From Domibacillus sp. (lineage in GTDB: Bacteria > Bacillota > Bacilli > Bacillales > Domibacillaceae), in contig JAPSKG010000120.1 in NCBI GenBank assembly GCA_031177795.1, positions 1-6,924 on the forward strand: a stretch of DNA of 6,924 nt. The letters are read 5' to 3'. A model generated the notes under the pieces. The model did no database searches. It worked only from the letters and a program-made list of their open reading frames with translations, and was not told the origin of the DNA. Below are positions 1-5,382 of this stretch, piece after piece. Both the position numbers and the translations under genes were made by a program. Within the stretch, counting starts at the first letter, position 1. Each line of letters begins with the position of its first letter.

Positions 1-334
1 AGTTTCATTTCATTGTATTTGCTTTTTTAAAAAACACTTAAGCAAGGGTGAATATGGATTAAGCTCCCTAAATACAAACAGCTATTTAAATAACCTTGAA
101 AACGTGCTTTTCCTGCTTTCTACTTTTTTCTTTACTAAAAAAAAGTTTCCCAGAAAATGCAACTAGTTTACTTTGCATGCGGTTTGACACTCTAACAAAT
201 TAGCAAAAAACAGCAAAAATTTATGTGAAAACATCTTTTTTAAAAAAGTTTTAAAGAAAAAGTGATCCGTTTTTGTTTTTCACCCGTTTACTTTACAGAA
301 CACAAAAATGAAACAGAAAAGGGAGAGATTTTTT
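1..334. other. AT-rich non-coding leader upstream of the SLH protein gene
   Basis: No convincing gene is visible here on either strand. The stretch is rich in A and T runs and holds self-complementary AT elements, such as the 14-bp palindrome at 235-248 (six T then six A, flanked by C and G) and ACTTTTTT/AAAAAAGT arms at 122-129 and 139-146. A perfect -35-like TTGACA lies at 184-189, but no good -10 hexamer follows at 16-18 bases, so I do not call a promoter. The 9-mer GTTTACTTT occurs twice, 120 bases apart (166-174 and 286-294). The promoter of the downstream gene presumably lies in this leader, but I cannot place it. Confidence 0.5.
321..327 (+). promoter_or_regulatory. Ribosome binding site that fixes the SLH protein start
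   Basis: GGGAGAG lies 7 bases before the ATG at 335. The in-frame ATG at 308 has no purine-rich Shine-Dalgarno sequence before it and would put nine charged or bulky residues ahead of a normal signal peptide. The start at 335 is therefore preferred. Confidence 0.8.
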
Positions 335-2086
335 ATGAAACTTAAAAAAAACTTGCTTGTTGTGCCATTAACGTTTTCTTTGCTTATTCCAAGCGCTGCT
401 TTTGCCCATAACGGGGAAGTTCATAGCCAGCCGCAAAGTTCACAGTCAGCCATTCAGTACAGCAGCACTTCTACACCTGCTGCAGAACTTCGGATCAAGC
501 TTGATACCGCTTTAACAGAGCATGCTTTTTTAGCAATTGAAACGATGCGCAAAGGAGCGGATGGTTCAAAAGACTTTAACCAGTCGGCAGCAGCCCTCCT
601 GGCAAACTCGGATGATATTGCAGCAGCTGTTTCCTCTGTCTATGGAAAAGAAGGCGGCGACCAGTTTTTAAAAATCTGGAATTCTCATATTACGTTTTTT
701 GTTGACTACGTAACAGCTGTTAACGAAGGAAACCAGGAAGACATCAACAAAGCACTTGCCAATCTAGAAAACTATAAAAAAGAACAAGCTGCTTTTTTTG
801 ATGCAGCAACAAAAGGGCGCCTTCCGGCTGCAGCAATGGAAAAAGGATTAACTGTGCATGTAAATCAGCTTTTGGCGGCATTTAATGCTTATGTAGAAAG
901 CGATTACCAAACAGCTTATAAAAACGAACGCGCAGCAATACATCATATGAGCATGTTTGCTGAAACACTTTCCATTGCGATTGCAGCGCAATTCCCGGAG
1001 CTTGTGAAACATACGAATCCGGATACACCGGCAGTTGACCTTCGAGCTCATTTAAATTATTTGTTTACCGAACATGCGGCTTTAGCGGTTATGGCAATGC
1101 AAGATGGCATTGACGGCTCGAAAAATTTTGAGCAATCTGCCGCTGCCCTAATGGCAAACGCTGATGACTTAACGGCTGCTGTCGCTTCTGTATATGGAAA
1201 AAAAGCTGGTGATCAATTTTCGCTTATATGGAAATCGCATATTGCCTTTTTTGTTGATTATGTTGTAGCAACAGGCCAGGGAAACGCAGAAGCCCAGGCA
1301 AAAGCAAAAGCAGAGCTTGACGAGTATATTGTCGAACAAGCTGCTTTTCTTGATGCAGCGACACAAAGCCGGGTTCCCGCTTCGGCTCTTGAAGAAGGAT
1401 TAAAAACTCATATCAATCAGCTTCTTGGGGCATTCAACTCTTATGTTGCGGGAGATTATGAGATGGCTTACGCTTCTGTTCGTGAATCTTATGCCCATAT
1501 GACATTGCCTGCTGCCGGTTTATCTGCTGCCGTTGTTGAGCAATTCCCCGGTAAGTTTACGGTTAAAAGAACACCATTTACTGATGTATCTGCCCGTTAT
1601 GAAAAAGCGGTATCCCACCTTTACAACAATGGTATTGCCAGGGGTTTAGTTAAAGACAAGTTCGGAATTGGCCAGCCTCTTAAACGAGTGGATGCAGCAG
1701 TGCTCGTTGCAAATAGCATGAAGTTAGAAGTGAACCCGGAAAGCAAAGAAACATTAATGTTTAAAGATGTACCTCAGCGTGCAGAAGCAGCTGTAGCCGC
1801 TTTACAGAAAGCTGGCATTTTAAAAGGCAAAACAACAACTGCTTTTGGTTCTTCTGAGACGATGACTCGCGGAGAAGCCGCTTTGATTTTATCAGCAGCT
1901 TACAAGCTACCAGCCACGGCGGAACAATCAGCTTTTACAGATGTGAACGAACGCTACTCAGATGCTGTTAACCGGCTTTTCGCATCTGGTGCAGTAAGCG
2001 GCAAAACAGATTCTCGTTTCGGTACAAACGACCAGCTGACACGTGGCGAATTAGCGCTTATGATTTATCAGCTGGAAACTCGTTAA
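335..2086 (+). CDS. Secreted SLH-domain surface protein with two helical His-containing repeats
   Basis: This 583-residue protein starts with a Sec signal peptide: the basic MKLKK, a hydrophobic core, and a likely cleavage after AFA at residue 24. A short Ser/Gln-rich linker follows (about 31-48). Two helical repeats occupy about 50-224 and 234-408. They align without gaps at an offset of 184 residues, with about 56% identity by my hand count. Each repeat keeps Glu-His (62-63; 246-247), a His-containing aromatic helix (His118; His302), a third His (175; 359) and a fourth (204; 388). Three SLH domains end the protein at about 414-465, 475-525 and 533-583. SLH domains bind pyruvylated secondary cell-wall polymer, so the protein should sit on the cell surface. 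Domains 2 and 3 have the binding motif TRGE, while domain 1 has the degenerate KRVD. The function of the repeats is unknown to me; they resemble helical repeats I recall only loosely from other Bacillales surface proteins. No enzyme motif is visible. The gene stands alone and is convergent with the next one. Confidence 0.9.
   Translation: MKLKKNLLVVPLTFSLLIPSAAFAHNGEVHSQPQSSQSAIQYSSTSTPAAELRIKLDTALTEHAFLAIETMRKGADGSKDFNQSAAALLANSDDIAAAVSSVYGKEGGDQFLKIWNSHITFFVDYVTAVNEGNQEDINKALANLENYKKEQAAFFDAATKGRLPAAAMEKGLTVHVNQLLAAFNAYVESDYQTAYKNERAAIHHMSMFAETLSIAIAAQFPELVKHTNPDTPAVDLRAHLNYLFTEHAALAVMAMQDGIDGSKNFEQSAAALMANADDLTAAVASVYGKKAGDQFSLIWKSHIAFFVDYVVATGQGNAEAQAKAKAELDEYIVEQAAFLDAATQSRVPASALEEGLKTHINQLLGAFNSYVAGDYEMAYASVRESYAHMTLPAAGLSAAVVEQFPGKFTVKRTPFTDVSARYEKAVSHLYNNGIARGLVKDKFGIGQPLKRVDAAVLVANSMKLEVNPESKETLMFKDVPQRAEAAVAALQKAGILKGKTTTAFGSSETMTRGEAALILSAAYKLPATAEQSAFTDVNERYSDAVNRLFASGAVSGKTDSRFGTNDQLTRGELALMIYQLETR
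482..1558 (+). repeat. Tandem 552-bp coding duplication (two helical repeat units)
   Basis: Unit 1 is about 482-1006 and unit 2 about 1034-1558, within the SLH protein gene. The encoded units match with a constant 184-residue offset and no gaps. The best-conserved blocks are the QSAAAL segment, the SVYGK segment, the FFVDY segment, EQAAF, and the NQLL-AFN helix. The divergence, about 44% at the protein level, shows an old duplication kept under selection rather than a recent copy. DNA-level recombination between the units is therefore unlikely to be frequent. Confidence 0.9.
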
Positions 2087-2185
2087 TCTTTGCGAAAAAA
2101 TTGCAGAAACAGAGGTGGTAAAGATTTCACCCTGTCTGTTAACAAAGGAAGTATGTAAATATTCCTGGAAGATTGTTGAAAATAT

Positions 2186-2219
2186 AAAGGAGATACTACA
2201 AAAAAGCAGTATCTCCTTT
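2186..2219. terminator. Bidirectional Rho-independent terminator between convergent genes
   Basis: AAAGGAGATACT (2186-2197) and AGTATCTCCTTT (2208-2219) form a perfect 12-bp stem with a 10-base A-rich loop. The arm ends in T on the + strand, and on the - strand the hairpin is followed by TATATTTTC, so it can serve both the SLH protein gene (ends 2086) and the convergent acyltransferase/amidohydrolase gene (ends 2263). Confidence 0.8.
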
Positions 2220-2262
2220 TCACTTCAGCTTAAAGATTAAGTTGTTCAATAACTTGATAAAG

Positions 2263-3810
2263 TTACTCGGATTTTAAATTATTTAGTTCAACTCGATACA
2301 AATCGCGTCGGCGGTCGCGCAATTGCCTTACCGATCCAGCGTTTCTTGAACGCCTTAACTTTTCTAGATCTATGTCACCGACTACCACGGTATCCACATT
2401 TGCGTCACATTCCCCGACAATGCCGTCTCTTGCGAACCCAAAGTCCGAAGGTGAGAAAATGGCCGATTGCGCGTATTGGATATCCATATTTTCAACGTGT
2501 GTTAAATTGCCCACCGTTCCCGCAATACAAATATATGCCTGGTTTTCAATGGCTCTTGCCTGGGCACAGTACCGAACACGAAGATAACCTTGCCGATCAT
2601 CCGTACAAAACGGAACAAAAATAATATTAGCTCCTTTATCGACGGCAATACGCGCCAATTCCGGGAATTCAACATCATAACAAATTTGGATAGCGATTTT
2701 TCCGCAATCTGTGTCAAACACTTCAATTTTATCTCCTTCTGCAATTCCCCACCATTTGCGTTCGTTCGGTGTTGCGTGAACTTTCGCTTGTTTCTCAATT
2801 GTTCCGTCGCGGCGGAACAAATAAGCTACGTTGAAAATGTTTCCTTCTTTTTCAACAAAATGTGAACCTCCGATAATGTTCACGTTATAACGCACAGCCA
2901 GCTCTGTAAACAGTTCGATATATTTGTCTGTGTAAGTGGCGAGCCGGCGAACTGCCCGATCTGGCCGCTTTTCTTCAAGGAACGACATTAACTGGGTTGT
3001 AAATAATTCCGGGAAAACAGCAAAATCCGACCCAAAATCAGCCGCGACATCCACATAATACTCAACCTGCCGGGCAAAGTCTTCGAAGGAATCAATTTTT
3101 TTCATCATATATTGGATAGCGCAAATTCTTACAGGGAACGATGCACGGTAAACGCGCCGGGATTTCGGAAGATAATCAATATTGTTCCATTCCATTAATG
3201 TCGCAAATGAATCTGATGCTGCATCGTCTGGCAGGTACCGCGTATTGATTCGCTTAATTGTAAATCCTTCCAAAAGCTGAAACGATAAAACGGGATCATA
3301 AATATTGTGATTTTCCACCTCTGCCACGTACTCGCGCGGTGTCATGTTTGTTTTATATTTATGATAATTCGGAATTCTTCCGCCAATAATAATGCTTTGA
3401 AGATTTAATTGGCGAGCAAGTGCTTTCCGTGCTTCATAAAGGCGGTGCCCAATTTTCATCCGGCGATAGTCTGGATCAACCATTATTTCAATTCCATACA
3501 AGTTGAACCCATTTGGATCATGGTTGGTAATATAACCGTTGTCCGTGATTGTGTCCCATGTGTGCTGGTCGTCATACTCATCAAAATTAACAATAAGGCT
3601 GGAACAAGAGCCAACAATCTTCCCTTCGTACTCTACACAAAGCTGGCCTTCCGGAAAAATTCGAATGTGGCTTTCCAATTGCTCCCGCTTCCAGGGCTCC
3701 ATACCGGGAAAGCAGCGGCTCCATAACTTCATGATTTCATCAATGTCTTCATTATGTATGTTCCGCACAACAATCTTTTTTTCGTATTTTGACATATCCA
3801 GTTCTGACAC
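2263..3810 (-). CDS. yhcX: GNAT acetyltransferase / carbon-nitrogen hydrolase fusion (YhcX-like)
   Basis: This 515-residue two-domain protein closely resembles B. subtilis YhcX as I remember it, in length and throughout the sequence. Residues of about 15-185 form a GNAT N-acetyltransferase fold, with the acetyl-CoA loop YRRMKIGHRLY at about 115-125. Residues of about 225-500 form a nitrilase-superfamily (carbon-nitrogen hydrolase) domain. The catalytic triad is visible: Glu268 in FPELF, Lys343 in AKVHATP, and Cys377 in QICYDVEFPE. The family hydrolyses or condenses non-peptide C-N bonds (amide or nitrile), but the substrate of this fusion is not known to me, nor is whether the GNAT half acetylates a product or an intermediate. 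No signal peptide is seen, so it is probably cytoplasmic. I chose the GTG at 3810 because AAGGA lies 9 bases upstream and the N-terminus then matches YhcX. A TTG at 3864 (18 residues longer, with AAAGG before it) and an ATG at 3795 are alternatives. Confidence 0.88.
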   Translation of the reverse strand: MSELDMSKYEKKIVVRNIHNEDIDEIMKLWSRCFPGMEPWKREQLESHIRIFPEGQLCVEYEGKIVGSCSSLIVNFDEYDDQHTWDTITDNGYITNHDPNGFNLYGIEIMVDPDYRRMKIGHRLYEARKALARQLNLQSIIIGGRIPNYHKYKTNMTPREYVAEVENHNIYDPVLSFQLLEGFTIKRINTRYLPDDAASDSFATLMEWNNIDYLPKSRRVYRASFPVRICAIQYMMKKIDSFEDFARQVEYYVDVAADFGSDFAVFPELFTTQLMSFLEEKRPDRAVRRLATYTDKYIELFTELAVRYNVNIIGGSHFVEKEGNIFNVAYLFRRDGTIEKQAKVHATPNERKWWGIAEGDKIEVFDTDCGKIAIQICYDVEFPELARIAVDKGANIIFVPFCTDDRQGYLRVRYCAQARAIENQAYICIAGTVGNLTHVENMDIQYAQSAIFSPSDFGFARDGIVGECDANVDTVVVGDIDLEKLRRSRNAGSVRQLRDRRRDLYRVELNNLKSE

Positions 3811-3819
3811 GTTCCCACG

Positions 3820-3824
3820 TCCTT
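3820..3824 (-). promoter_or_regulatory. Ribosome binding site supporting the GTG start of the yhcX-like gene
   Basis: On the - strand AAGGA lies 9 bases before the GTG at 3810. It supports the 515-residue form over the 533-residue form that would begin at TTG 3864. The TTG is also preceded by AAAGG at 5 bases, so the choice is likely but not certain. Confidence 0.6.
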
Positions 3825-3945
3825 TTTCAGTATGTACCTTTGTGATCCGGATTTTGCCGGCCAAAAATACCTTTCTCTTATTACCCGGACTTTCCCTGCC
3901 ATAAACTAAAATTTCTTTTTATTTTCTCCGGACAATAAAACTGTT

Positions 3946-3972
3946 AGTATACTGAAATAGAAAAACCGGCAA
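3946..3972 (-). promoter_or_regulatory. Possible promoter of the yhcX-like gene
   Basis: On the - strand a good -10 hexamer, TATACT (3946-3951), follows a weak -35, TTGCCG (3967-3972, 4 of 6 matches), at a short 15-base spacing. The -35 lies inside the hairpin arm of the preceding gene's terminator. The leader to the GTG at 3810 would be about 130 bases. The poor spacing keeps this tentative. Confidence 0.3.
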
Positions 3973-3997
3973 ATTAATTTTGCCGGTTTTTCTATTT
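3955..3997. terminator. Strong 19-bp terminator hairpin after the zinc-finger gene
   Basis: Perfectly complementary arms at 3955-3973 and 3979-3997, with the core ACCGGCAAA/TTTGCCGGT, enclose a TTAAT loop. On the - strand the hairpin starts 4 bases after the stop codon of the YgiT-type gene (4002), and its descending arm carries a T run after GCCGG. It should end transcription of that gene, separating it from the yhcX-like gene. Confidence 0.85.
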
Positions 3998-4001
3998 TAT
4001 A

Positions 4002-4229
4002 TTAGGAATTTTGAATAAAATCGATGGAAGTAATCCCATATTGCTTATAAGCTTCTTGAGCCAGTGTTTTGCTTGTTTGCAAAGACTCATAATGTCTGTT
4101 TCCGCAATGCGTGCAATGACCGTACGGTACATTATGAACAAACAAAGTTCGTCCTTGATAATAAAGGCAAGAAATATCTAGAGATGGCAACAAAATCCCC
4201 TGATGACAATGATGACAATTCGCTAACAC
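4002..4229 (-). CDS. Small YgiT-type zinc-finger protein
   Basis: This 75-residue protein has two CxxC pairs (Cys5/Cys8 and Cys39/Cys42) that should bind one zinc ion. Between them lies the pattern typical of YgiT/MqsA-type N-terminal domains: a glycine after the first pair, then a beta-rich stretch with FVHNVPYG just before the second pair, which continues as CG. In MqsA this domain contacts the toxin, and a separate C-terminal helix-turn-helix binds DNA. Here only about 30 residues follow the second pair, too few for the usual HTH domain. Many such short proteins exist apart from toxin genes. No toxin-like ORF lies next to it: the neighbours are the yhcX-like gene, behind a strong terminator, and a LacI fragment. 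The start is GTG with AGGGGG 8 bases upstream (4238-4243). The gene appears monocistronic, with its own promoter and terminator. Its function is not known. Confidence 0.8.
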   Translation of the reverse strand: MLANCHHCHQGILLPSLDISCLYYQGRTLFVHNVPYGHCTHCGNRHYESLQTSKTLAQEAYKQYGITSIDFIQNS

Positions 4230-4237
4230 CTTTGTTA

Positions 4238-4243
4238 CCCCCT
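4238..4243 (-). promoter_or_regulatory. Ribosome binding site for the GTG start at 4229
   Basis: On the - strand AGGGGG lies 8 bases before the GTG at 4229. It supports a non-ATG start that places the first CxxC pair at residues 5-8. Confidence 0.65.
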
Positions 4244-4255
4244 GTGTAATTATAT

Positions 4256-4308
4256 CTATGTTTTTACGATTATATCATCTCTTTTTTAGAATGAAAACTA
4301 TGTTTTTA
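4256..4308. repeat. Two identical 11-bp direct repeats flanking the promoter
   Basis: CTATGTTTTTA occurs at 4256-4266 and 4298-4308 in the same orientation (TAAAAACATAG on the - strand). The copies are 42 bases apart, about four helical turns. One touches the outer edge of the -35 box and the other covers the expected start-site region just past the -10. This arrangement suits paired operator sites for a protein controlling the zinc-finger gene, but chance in AT-rich DNA is possible. Confidence 0.4.
4269..4297 (-). promoter_or_regulatory. SigA-type promoter of the zinc-finger gene
   Basis: On the - strand the -35 is TTTTCA (4292-4297), followed after 17 bases by a perfect -10, TATAAT (4269-4274), with an extended TG one base before it. 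The expected transcription start is near 4262, giving a leader of about 32 bases before the GTG at 4229. A second TATAAT at 4249-4254 is too close to the ribosome binding site to be the main promoter. Confidence 0.65.
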
Positions 4309-4380
4309 AAAGACTTTTTCTCAAATTCACCAAAAAAAAGCAGCGATCAGGAAACCCACAAAAAGCTTTTTAACCTTTTT

Positions 4381-4581
4381 TTAAGCTTCCAAAAAGCAAT
4401 TTTCTTTTTTTACCTTTTTTCTTTTTGGCCCGATCGGTTTATATTGCAATTCTGTAGCCGCTTCCAAAATTCTCTTTCTTGTTTCTTCTCCGATAGAAAG
4501 AGTTGGATCATTATTTAAAAGGCGGGAAACCGTTGCCGTTGACACATTTGCTTTTAAAGCAATATCTTTAATTGTGGCCAT
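4381..4581 (-). pseudogene. LacI-family DNA-binding headpiece only; likely truncated regulator
   Basis: The 66-residue product begins MATIKDIALKANVS and continues through the recognition helix (TATVSRLLNN) to YKP, a textbook LacI/GalR headpiece. Members of this family are usually about 330 residues, with a periplasmic-binding-protein-like sensor domain that also provides dimerisation. Here the protein ends after a lysine-rich tail (GPKRKKVKKE), without the usual hinge helix or any sensor. Deleting one base in the A run near 4400 would open a frame reading KKIAFW, which resembles the start of the sensor strand in GanR-like regulators, but that frame stops about a dozen residues later. I read this as a decayed regulator whose sensor domain is lost. 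A genuine headpiece-only protein is possible, since the start is intact: ATG at 4581 with AGAGG 7 bases upstream. It lies downstream of the PTS EIIA gene on the same strand. Confidence 0.7.
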
Positions 4582-4588
4582 TTTATCG

Positions 4589-4593
4589 CCTCT
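4589..4593 (-). promoter_or_regulatory. Ribosome binding site deciding the start of the LacI headpiece
   Basis: On the - strand AGAGG lies 7 bases before the ATG at 4581. The product then begins MATIKD, the standard family N-terminus, so the upstream in-frame start at 4608 is not needed. Confidence 0.7.
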
Positions 4594-4703
4594 TTCAAAT
4601 TTAGCCATAGCAACTAAATATAATCAGAATATAGCAGATAAAAAGCTTTCATTAAAAAAGATTTTTACCATTCTTTTAAAAAAGGTGCTTTCCCTTATTT
4701 CAC

Positions 4704-4731
4704 ATATTGATCTTTTTCTTTTCATCAATAT
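4704..4731. other. Weak AT-rich hairpin after the PTS EIIA gene
   Basis: ATATTGAT (4704-4711) and ATCAATAT (4724-4731) can pair as an 8-bp stem just beyond the EIIA stop codon. The stem is AT-rich and no T run follows it on the - strand, so it is at best a weak terminator or RNA 3'-end structure. Transcription from the EIIA gene may continue into the LacI headpiece. Confidence 0.3.
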
Positions 4732-4737
4732 TATAGG

Positions 4738-5118
4738 TTATTTATTTTTTAAGCTAATTACAGTAGAAATGGAAATTTTCGGCATAGGTTTTGCTTCTAC
4801 ACATAATACGCCTGGTAAATCCATTTGTTTTGCGCCGTTGAACACAACAATAAAATGACCCAGGTTTTTAAACGCTTCATTCACTTTTTCACCAACAAAT
4901 GTTATCCTGTATGTTTGGCTGTCAAAAGCTAGCTCATCCCCTGCTTCTATTTTTCCCCAAAGTTTTGCTGTACGGTGGATAATTGCCGTGTTTTGCAAAT
5001 CATCTGGCGCAGTTTCATTAAATAAGGTAAGCTTTTTTTCAACTAAAAATATTTCTAAATCCGGCCCAATATCTATTACCGGAGATTGATAAATAGTTTT
5101 CCCCTCTGCTAGCTTCAT
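4738..5118 (-). CDS. Stand-alone PTS glucitol/sorbitol-type EIIA component
   Basis: This 126-residue protein aligns along its length with E. coli SrlB (GutB), the EIIA of the glucitol/sorbitol phosphotransferase system. Shared features are IYQ near the start, the APDDL segment before the active site, a hydrophobic strand ending in His48 (matching the phosphorylated His43 of SrlB), the LGHF segment, and LPG near the end. EIIA takes phosphate from HPr~P on this histidine and passes it to EIIB. No EIIB, EIIC, sorbitol dehydrogenase or GutM gene is adjacent. The protein must therefore serve a PTS encoded elsewhere, act as a regulator, or be a relic. The start is the ATG at 5118, with AAAGGAGG 7 bases upstream; the upstream in-frame extension to 5217 has no family counterpart. 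It is cytoplasmic. Candidate control elements are the GAACGTTC palindrome upstream and the LacI fragment downstream. Confidence 0.88.
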   Translation of the reverse strand: MKLAEGKTIYQSPVIDIGPDLEIFLVEKKLTLFNETAPDDLQNTAIIHRTAKLWGKIEAGDELAFDSQTYRITFVGEKVNEAFKNLGHFIVVFNGAKQMDLPGVLCVEAKPMPKISISTVISLKNK

Positions 5119-5125
5119 TTTCTTG

Positions 5126-5133
5126 CCTCCTTT
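5126..5133 (-). promoter_or_regulatory. Consensus ribosome binding site fixing the EIIA start
   Basis: On the - strand AAAGGAGG lies 7 bases before the ATG at 5118. It is the best Shine-Dalgarno sequence in the window. It rules out the 33-residue N-terminal extension and suggests efficient translation, which speaks against the EIIA being a dead gene. Confidence 0.9.
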
Positions 5134-5201
5134 AAAATAGCCAATTACTAACTTACTTTCCATCTTTAAAACCTTTTTAAAAACTAAACTAGTTATTAAA
5201 A

Positions 5202-5216
5202 GTTCCGAACGTTCCA
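5202..5216. promoter_or_regulatory. Possible LacI-type operator upstream of the EIIA gene
   Basis: The perfect 8-bp palindrome GAACGTTC (5207-5214), with a central CG, sits about 90 bases upstream of the EIIA start codon. It is downstream of a possible -10, TATATT (5236-5241, - strand), for which I find no good -35. LacI/GalR operators are palindromes with a central CG, so this could be the site of the regulator whose headpiece lies downstream. An 8-bp palindrome alone is weak evidence. Confidence 0.3.
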
Positions 5217-5329
5217 CTGGTAAAAAACTTAAGATAATATACGAAGGAAAAAGCAGATTACTTTTGCTTAATTGTCCCCTGCTTTCTTCCGATTTTTCAA
5301 AAGACCGTGTTTTAAAAAATGATTCAAGA

Positions 5330-5373
5330 AAAAAGCCTAACTTTGAACATATTGTTAAAAAGTTAGGCTTTTT
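5330..5373 (-). terminator. Rho-independent terminator of ppdK
   Basis: AAAAAGCCTAACTTT (5330-5344) and AAAGTTAGGCTTTTT (5359-5373) form a perfect 15-bp stem with a 14-base loop. On the - strand it begins 9 bases after the ppdK stop codon and ends in a five-T run. The symmetric A and T flanks could let it work in both directions, but no + strand gene ends here. Confidence 0.88.
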
Positions 5374-5382
5374 AAACTCATC

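Noticed and set aside
184..189. Perfect TTGACA taken as a -35 box for the SLH gene
   Set aside because: The sequence 16-18 bases downstream is A-rich without a TATAAT-like hexamer, so a lone -35 match does not support a promoter call.
848..1366. Open frames on the - strand inside the SLH gene (848-1051 and 1169-1366)
   Set aside because: They are antisense to a well-supported gene, have low-complexity cysteine/phenylalanine-rich products and no ribosome binding site of note.
2108..2140. Imperfect hairpin (AACAGA/TCTGTT, or ACAG-GGTG/CACC-CTGT with a bulge) just after the SLH gene
   Set aside because: No T run follows and the two pairings compete. The perfect 12-bp stem at 2186-2219 is the better terminator.
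2346..3904. Several + strand frames and one - strand frame overlapping the yhcX-like gene
   Set aside because: They are shadows of a gene with clear family motifs along its whole length, and their products show no domain pattern.
4638..4652. Possible CcpA cre site around the AAAGCTTT palindrome upstream of the LacI headpiece
   Set aside because: It lacks the central CG and one other conserved position of the cre consensus. AAAGCTTT-type palindromes recur in these AT-rich gaps.
4064..4858. Open frames on the + strand at 4064-4249, 4258-4518 and 4574-4858
   Set aside because: They are antisense to the zinc-finger, LacI and EIIA genes or fall in AT-rich gaps. The products are Phe/Lys-rich with no recognisable motif.
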